This document shows, one piece after another, positions 7,540-11,996 of a DNA stretch of 11,996 nucleotides. The translations under genes and the position numbers were made by a program. The DNA is from Burkholderiales bacterium. Its GTDB lineage: Bacteria > Pseudomonadota > Gammaproteobacteria > Burkholderiales > Burkholderiaceae. Location of the stretch: positions 1-11,996 of the forward strand of contig CANBUA010000134.1 of assembly GCA_947372535.1 (NCBI GenBank), read 5' to 3'. How positions within the stretch are numbered: the first letter of the stretch is position 1; the number at the start of each line of letters is the position of its first letter. The notes beneath the pieces are model-generated. The model saw nothing but the letters and a program-made list of their open reading frames with translations, made no database searches and was not told the DNA's origin.

Positions 7540-8571
7540 TCAAAGCTTGGATGGGTCGAAGCCCGTCACCTTGTAGATCTCCTGGATGGTCTCGTCGCCG
7601 ATGCGCGAAGCCATCTGCTTGTGCACCGGGACCAGCGTCTTCTTGAGCAGGAAACGCTCGGCATTGGTCGGCACATAAACCGTGGTCTTGCCGGTGGCCT
7701 TGACCTTGGCCAGCGCATCCTGGTTGTCCTGGAAGGCGAAATCGTCGGCCACCTTGGTGGCATCGGCCATGGCCTTGGTCAAGGCCGTGCGGATGTCGGC
7801 CGGCAGGCCATCCCAGAACTTCTTATTGACCACCACGGCGTAACCCAGGTAGCCATGATTGGTGACGCTGACGTGCTTTTGCACCTCGTTCATCTTCTGC
7901 GTGTAGAGGTTGGACGGTGGGTTCTCGGTGCCATCGACCACGCCCGTCTGCAGGGCCTGGTAAGCCTCAGAGAAAGCCATCACTTGGGGCAGGGCACCCA
8001 AGGCACGCATCTGCGCATCAAGCACCTTGGAGGACTGGATGCGCATCTTCTGGCCCTTGTAGTCCTCGACGAAGCGCAATGGTTTGTTGGCCGAGAACAC
8101 CTTGAAGCCGTTGTCCCAGTAAGCCAGGCCGGTGATGCCGCGCGATTCCAGCTTCTTGAGCAGGCCCATGCCCACGGGGCCTTGGGTCACTTTGTGCAGG
8201 TCGTTGTAATCGTCAAAGATGAAGGGCAGGTCGAAGACCTCGAATTCCTTCACACCCAGAGGCGCGAACTTGGACAGCGAAGGCGCCAGCATCTGGACTG
8301 AGCCCAGTTGCAGGGCTTCCATCTCTTCCTTGTCCTTGTAGAGCTGGCTGTTGGGGTAGACCTCGACCTTGACGCGGCCCTTGGTGAGTTCGGCGGCGCG
8401 TTTGGCGAAGAACTCGGCGCCTCGGCCTTTGGGCGTGTCGGGCGCGACCACGTGGCTGAATTTGATGACGATGGGGGCGTCGGCGGCGAATGCGGTCGGG
8501 GCCAGGGCGAGGGCTGTGCCCAGGGCGAGCAGACTGCGGCGTGCCAGAGTGAGGGGCATGTGTGACTTCAT
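7540..8571 (-). CDS. dctP: TRAP transporter periplasmic solute-binding protein, DctP
   Basis: DctP captures the substrate in the periplasm and delivers it to DctQM. The 343-residue product begins with a signal peptide (basic MKSHMPLTLARRS, hydrophobic core to residue 28, cleavage near AFA-A at 29-30). The mature part shows IVIKFSHVVAPDTPKGRGA, VEVYPNSQLYKDKEEMEALQLG, FEVFDLPFIFDD, the substrate-binding arginine in GQKMRIQSS (Arg177), and FSEAYQALQTGVVDGTENPP, all typical of DctP. Resemblance to the C4-dicarboxylate subgroup and the neighbouring dctS/dctR suggest malate, fumarate or succinate as substrates, although TRAP specificity is hard to read from sequence. The ATG at 8571 has GGAGA upstream. 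It is the first gene of dctPQM and is divergent from dctS. Confidence 0.95.
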   Translation of the reverse strand: MKSHMPLTLARRSLLALGTALALAPTAFAADAPIVIKFSHVVAPDTPKGRGAEFFAKRAAELTKGRVKVEVYPNSQLYKDKEEMEALQLGSVQMLAPSLSKFAPLGVKEFEVFDLPFIFDDYNDLHKVTQGPVGMGLLKKLESRGITGLAYWDNGFKVFSANKPLRFVEDYKGQKMRIQSSKVLDAQMRALGALPQVMAFSEAYQALQTGVVDGTENPPSNLYTQKMNEVQKHVSVTNHGYLGYAVVVNKKFWDGLPADIRTALTKAMADATKVADDFAFQDNQDALAKVKATGKTTVYVPTNAERFLLKKTLVPVHKQMASRIGDETIQEIYKVTGFDPSKL

Positions 8572-8639
8572 GATGTGTTCTCCAATGACTCAGACGAGGG
8601 ACAGTGAGGATTCTTGGGTTGCCAACAGGGTTTTGAAAT

Positions 8640-8653
8640 TGTGGAGTTCCACA
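8640..8653. promoter_or_regulatory. Palindrome in the dctP/dctS divergent region, possible operator
   Basis: TGTGGA-GT-TCCACA is an inverted repeat with 6-bp arms and a 2-bp centre, placed in the 118-bp region between the divergent dctP and dctS starts (69 bp from dctP, 37 bp from dctS). Its location and symmetry suit binding of a dimeric LuxR/FixJ-type regulator such as DctR. A tandem TGGCACTGGCAC lies just to the right. I could not place a convincing sigma-70 promoter for either gene, which would agree with activator-dependent expression but does not prove it. Confidence 0.35.
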
Positions 8654-8689
8654 TGCGGCCCGATGGCACTGGCACTAGACTGACAACAC

Positions 8690-10645
8690 ATGACCCTGCC
8701 CCTGACTGCGCCACAGCGCCCCATGCTGGCCGTGCCGCCCAAGCCCGGCCTGAAAGTGCTGGGGTGGCGGCTGGGCGGCCTGCCCAGTTTGTGGGCGTGG
8801 CCGCTGGTGCTTTCCCTCATCTTTGTGGCGGGCGTGATGGTCTGGATGGCCAAATCCGAGCGGGACGATGCCGAGCAGCGCAGGGCCGAGATGATCTCCG
8901 ATGCCTTGTCGCTGGAAGCTCAGATCGGCAGCTGGTTCGATGGGGAGTCGACCAAATTGCGGTCCGTGGCCGATGCCATCGCCAACGATCACTTGAATCC
9001 AGAATCGTTCGCCCGCCATGCTTTGGTGCTCGATGGCGTGCGCCGCTTTTGGATCAATGTGGCCTGGCTGGATGCCCAGGGGCGCATCGTGGCCCAGGTG
9101 CCCGACGATGCCACGCCGCCTCATTCGCCTTTGCGAAGCGCCGCGGCCGACAGTGGCTTGTCGGGCCATCTGAGTGCCAGCATCAAGGGCGGTGGGGTGG
9201 TGATCGCGCGCTATTCGGCCGTCGACCTGTTGCGCCAGCGTGTGCCCTGGTGGCTGGCCAGCAAGTACGACGTCCGCCTGATCGATGTCTCCGATGAGGT
9301 CATGGCCTCCACGGTGGAGGGCCCACGCCGGCCGTATCAGGCTTGGTACCGCAAGGCTCTGGGTACGCCTTTGTCGCAGGCCTGGTTGGAGCTGGCTTCG
9401 CATGAGCGCATCAAGCCGTGGTGGCGCAGCTTGCCGATGGCCTTGATGGCCGGCTTCGTCTTGCTGATCGCTGCGGCTTCTTGGATGTTGCGTCGCCAGG
9501 TGCGCGAAGTGGGGCGCGCCGAAGAAGCGTGGCGCACCGAGGCGGCCTGGCGCTCGGCCATGGAGGATTCGCTGGCCGTGGGCATCCGGGCGCGCGATCT
9601 GGAAGGTCGGTTGGTCTACGTCAACAAGACCATGGCAGACATGGTGGGCTATCAGATGCATGAGCTGATCGGTGTGCTACCGCCCATGCCTTACTGGCCG
9701 GCCAACGAGTTGGAACTGGCCATGGCCAGGCATCAACGCAACATGGCTGGGCATGCGCCACACGATGGTTACGAGTCGCGTTGGCAGCACCGCGATGGCC
9801 AGATCGTCGACGTGATGGTGTTCGAGGCGCCGCTGGTGGATGCGCAAGGCCGCCACATCGGGTGGATGGCCTCGGTGCTCAACGTGACAGAACGTCGCCG
9901 CATGGAAGAGCGTGAACGCCGCCAGGCCGAGACCATGTCTCACCATGCCAGGCTGACCATGCTGGGCGAAGTGGCCTCCACGCTGGCGCACGAACTCAAC
10001 CAGCCGCTGTCGGCCATTGCCAGCTACAACGCGGGCGTGCTCAATTCTTTGCAGCGCGTGCCTGGCACCGATGCGCTGGTGCTGGGCGCCCTTGAGCGCA
10101 TGGGAGAGCAGGCGGCTCACGCGGGGCGCATCGTCAAGCGCATCCGCGAGTTCCTCACCCGCCGCGAGCCCCAGCGAGAGTCTTGCGACATCAATGAAGT
10201 GGTCAAGGCCGCCGTGGCGCTGTTGAGGCGGGAGGTGGGCAGGCATGGCATCGAACTGCGCTTACAACTCGACCAGCAATTGCCGCCCGTCCTGGCCGAT
10301 CCCATCCTGGTTGAGCAGGTGGTGGCCAACCTGGTGCGCAATGCCTGCGATGCCTTGGGCACGGTGCCTGCGCCACGAAAGCTGTCGGTGCAGACCACGC
10401 TGGCGCCGGGCCACCGCTTTGTGCGCATCAAAGTGACGGATTCCGGACCCGGGCTGGGCGGCCAGACCATCGAGTCCATGTGCGCGCCCTTTTATTCGAC
10501 CAAGGCTGAGGGCATGGGCATGGGGCTGGCCATTTGCCGCTCTATCGTGGAGCTGCATTACGGCGGCCTTGACGCTCAGGATGAGTCCTCGGGCGGCGCC
10601 AGCCTGTCCTTCACCTTGCCCCTTGTTCAAGAGGAGAAGTCATGA
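8690..10645 (+). CDS. dctS: C4-dicarboxylate sensor histidine kinase, DctS-like
   Basis: This is a membrane sensor kinase of 651 residues. A first membrane segment (about 33-53) and a second (about 250-267) enclose a periplasmic sensing domain of some 195 residues. A PAS domain follows (about 285-400, with GRLVYVNKTMADMVGY), then a dimerisation domain with the phosphorylated His434 in TLAHELNQPLSAIASY, and an ATPase domain with N-box NLVRNACDAL (547-556), DSGPGLG (584-590), FYSTK and GMGMGLAI (608-615). All catalytic motifs are intact. The order and length fit DctS of Rhodobacter capsulatus, and the setting (divergent from dctPQM, followed by a FixJ-type regulator) supports it. The ATG at 8690 lacks a Shine-Dalgarno sequence; an in-frame ATG at 8723 is an alternative. 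The ligand is inferred from context. Confidence 0.88.
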   Translation: MTLPLTAPQRPMLAVPPKPGLKVLGWRLGGLPSLWAWPLVLSLIFVAGVMVWMAKSERDDAEQRRAEMISDALSLEAQIGSWFDGESTKLRSVADAIANDHLNPESFARHALVLDGVRRFWINVAWLDAQGRIVAQVPDDATPPHSPLRSAAADSGLSGHLSASIKGGGVVIARYSAVDLLRQRVPWWLASKYDVRLIDVSDEVMASTVEGPRRPYQAWYRKALGTPLSQAWLELASHERIKPWWRSLPMALMAGFVLLIAAASWMLRRQVREVGRAEEAWRTEAAWRSAMEDSLAVGIRARDLEGRLVYVNKTMADMVGYQMHELIGVLPPMPYWPANELELAMARHQRNMAGHAPHDGYESRWQHRDGQIVDVMVFEAPLVDAQGRHIGWMASVLNVTERRRMEERERRQAETMSHHARLTMLGEVASTLAHELNQPLSAIASYNAGVLNSLQRVPGTDALVLGALERMGEQAAHAGRIVKRIREFLTRREPQRESCDINEVVKAAVALLRREVGRHGIELRLQLDQQLPPVLADPILVEQVVANLVRNACDALGTVPAPRKLSVQTTLAPGHRFVRIKVTDSGPGLGGQTIESMCAPFYSTKAEGMGMGLAICRSIVELHYGGLDAQDESSGGASLSFTLPLVQEEKS

Positions 10646-11259
10646 GCCACGATCCGCAAGGCATCGTCTATTTGGTCGATGACGAGACCGTGGTGCGCGA
10701 TGCCCTGGCTTTTTTGCTGGGCTCGCGTGGCCTTTTGGTCTACGGCTTTGCCAGCGGCACGGCGCTGCTGGCCCACCTGGCGCAAACCACACCACCCGTG
10801 CGGGGTGTTTTTGTACTGGATGTGCGCATGGAGCCCATGTCCGGGCTGGTTCTGCACGAGGCGCTGCTGGATTTGAAACTGCACAACCCTGTGCTTTTCC
10901 TGAGCGGCCATGGCGACATTCCCATGGTGGTCGAGTCCCTCAAAAAAGGCGCTTTCGATTTTTTGGAAAAGCCGTACAGCGACAACACCTTGGTCGACCG
11001 CATCGAGCAGGCCTTGGCCGTTGAGCGTGCCATGCTGCTGGACGATGCCAAGGCGGCTGAAAACCAGGCTCGCTTGAGCAGCCTGAGCGAGCGTGAGCGC
11101 GAGATCATGTCCCGCGTGGCTGCCGGCAAGCTCAACAAGGTCATCGCCGACGAATTGCACATCGCGGTGCGGACGGTGGAGGTTCACCGCGCTCGCGTGT
11201 TCTCCAAGCTGGGCGTGCGCTCGGCGGCCGAGTTGGCCGGGTGGCTGGCCAGCCTGTGA
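10642..11259 (+). CDS. dctR: Response regulator, FixJ/NarL type, DctR-like
   Basis: This 205-residue regulator has a receiver domain (about 7-120) with acidic pair Asp13-Asp14, phosphoacceptor Asp60 in VFVLDVRM, Ser88 in LSGHGD and Lys110 in FLEKP. A C-terminal LuxR-type helix-turn-helix follows (about 143-200, LSEREREIMSRVAAGKLNK and VRTVEVHRARVFSKLGVRS). The ATG overlaps the dctS stop by 4 nt (ATGA), and GAGGAGA lies just upstream, so the two are translationally coupled. It most likely receives phosphate from DctS and activates dctPQM, as in the DctSR pair of Rhodobacter. The family placement is certain; the target genes are inferred from position. Confidence 0.9.
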   Translation: MSHDPQGIVYLVDDETVVRDALAFLLGSRGLLVYGFASGTALLAHLAQTTPPVRGVFVLDVRMEPMSGLVLHEALLDLKLHNPVLFLSGHGDIPMVVESLKKGAFDFLEKPYSDNTLVDRIEQALAVERAMLLDDAKAAENQARLSSLSEREREIMSRVAAGKLNKVIADELHIAVRTVEVHRARVFSKLGVRSAAELAGWLASL

Positions 11260-11313
11260 ATGCCTTTGTCGCCCATGAAATCACAGCCCGGCATGCTCAT
11301 TTCACGCCAAGGC

Positions 11314-11346
11314 TTGACGTACCTGCGAAAATAGCAGGTTGACGCC
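11314..11346 (+). repeat. Hairpin flanked by direct repeats between dctR and ribA
   Basis: ACCTGC (11321-11326) pairs with GCAGGT (11334-11339) around a 7-nt AT-rich loop. TTGACG occurs on both sides (11314-11319 and 11339-11344). No T-run follows, so it is not a standard terminator. The first TTGACG could be a -35 box, but I found no matching -10 at 16-18 bp. The role is unknown; it may separate dctR from ribA transcription. Confidence 0.3.
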
Positions 11347-11364
11347 AGCATCTGATCCCCCGCA

Positions 11365-11996
11365 ATGACCCAGTCCAACGACTTTTCCGCCGCAGCAGAA
11401 TCCACCCCGGTGATGGTGGTGATGACTGCGCAGGCGCGCATCCCGACGCCGCACGGCACCTTCACCATGAAGCTGTTCGAAGAGCAGCCCACGGGCATCG
11501 AACACGTGGCCTTGGTGATGGGCGAGGTGGACGGGACGGCGCTCTTGCGCGTCCACAGCGAGTGCATGACGGGCGATCTGTTCGGTTCATTGCGCTGTGA
11601 TTGCGGCCCGCAACTCGATTTTGCGCTCAAGAAAATCGGTGAAGAAGGCCACGGCGTGCTGCTCTACCTGCGGCAAGAAGGGCGTGGCATCGGCCTGGCC
11701 AACAAGCTGCGCGCCTATGCCTTGCAAGACGAGGGGTTGGACACGGTGGAGGCCAATCATCGCCTGGGCTTCCCGGCGGATCTGCGCCGGTTCGACGTGG
11801 CCGCGCGCATGCTGGAGCAACTGGGTGTCGATGGCGTGCGGCTGATGACCAACAACCCCCGCAAGGTAGCCACGCTGGAGGCGCAAGGTGTCAAGGTGGT
11901 CGAGCGGGTGCCCGTGCGCATCGAGCCTCAATCGGAAAACGAGCGTTACCTGGCGACCAAGGCCCTCAAATTGGGTCACCACATTGACTGGCTGCC
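11365..11996 (+). CDS. ribA: GTP cyclohydrolase II, 3' end beyond the window
   Basis: RibA opens GTP to 2,5-diamino-6-ribosylamino-4(3H)-pyrimidinone 5'-phosphate, releasing formate and pyrophosphate, the first step of riboflavin synthesis. The 210 visible codons show RVHSECMTGDLFGSLRCDCG with zinc-binding Cys67, Cys78 and Cys80, then YLRQEGRGIGLANKLRAYAL, TVEANHRLGFPADLRRFD, LMTNNPRKVATLEAQG and ERYLATKALKLGH. Compared with the family only a few C-terminal residues are probably missing. There is no N-terminal RibB domain, so this is a stand-alone RibA. The ATG at 11365 follows an in-frame stop at 11353-11355 and has no clear Shine-Dalgarno sequence; GTG or ATG codons from 11410 are possible later starts. 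It follows dctR by 105 nt but is functionally unrelated. Confidence 0.94.
   Translation, partial: MTQSNDFSAAAESTPVMVVMTAQARIPTPHGTFTMKLFEEQPTGIEHVALVMGEVDGTALLRVHSECMTGDLFGSLRCDCGPQLDFALKKIGEEGHGVLLYLRQEGRGIGLANKLRAYALQDEGLDTVEANHRLGFPADLRRFDVAARMLEQLGVDGVRLMTNNPRKVATLEAQGVKVVERVPVRIEPQSENERYLATKALKLGHHIDWL

Noticed and set aside
8675..9661. A 328-codon open frame on the minus strand opposite dctS
   Set aside because: It is a shadow of the dctS coding sequence with no ribosome binding site or family match.
11314..11342. A sigma-70 promoter for ribA beginning at TTGACG
   Set aside because: No acceptable -10 hexamer is found 16-18 bp downstream; the region there reads into the hairpin.

Overview
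The window looks like an ordinary chromosomal stretch of a GC-rich betaproteobacterium, most likely in the order Burkholderiales. The reasons are the GC-rich codon use, a gcvT-gcvH-gcvP operon behind a tandem glycine riboswitch, the type of PEP carboxylase, and a dctPQM TRAP cluster divergent from a DctS/DctR-type two-component pair. This placement rests on family knowledge and overall look, not on a search.

Layout: positions 1-2150 (minus strand) carry the glycine cleavage operon, read right to left: tandem glycine riboswitch (about 1845-2131), gcvT, gcvH and the first 35 codons of gcvP, which runs off the left edge. Just upstream on the same strand is ppc (2190-4997). A gene-free gap of about 600 bp (4998-5595) follows. 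It holds two diverged copies of a sequence of about 102 nt in inverted orientation (5175-5276 and 5416-5516). From 5596 to 8571 (minus strand) lies the TRAP transporter operon dctP-dctQ-dctM. Across a 118-bp divergent intergenic region with a 14-bp palindrome, the plus strand carries the sensor kinase dctS (8690-10645) and the overlapping response regulator dctR (10642-11259). After 105 bp, ribA (GTP cyclohydrolase II) begins at 11365 and runs off the right edge.

How the genes work together: glycine sensing by the riboswitch should tune the glycine cleavage enzymes. DctS/DctR probably sense external C4-dicarboxylates and switch on the DctPQM uptake system. PEP carboxylase makes oxaloacetate, also a C4-dicarboxylate, so the ppc-dct stretch has a C4/anaplerotic theme, although the two may be neighbours by chance. 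ribA is an unrelated riboflavin-biosynthesis gene.

I see no evidence of an undescribed defence, mobile or biosynthetic system. The item most worth a second look is the inverted repeat structure between ppc and dctM. All protein-coding genes belong to recognisable families. The long open frames opposite ppc, dctM and dctS are shadows of GC-rich coding sequence.
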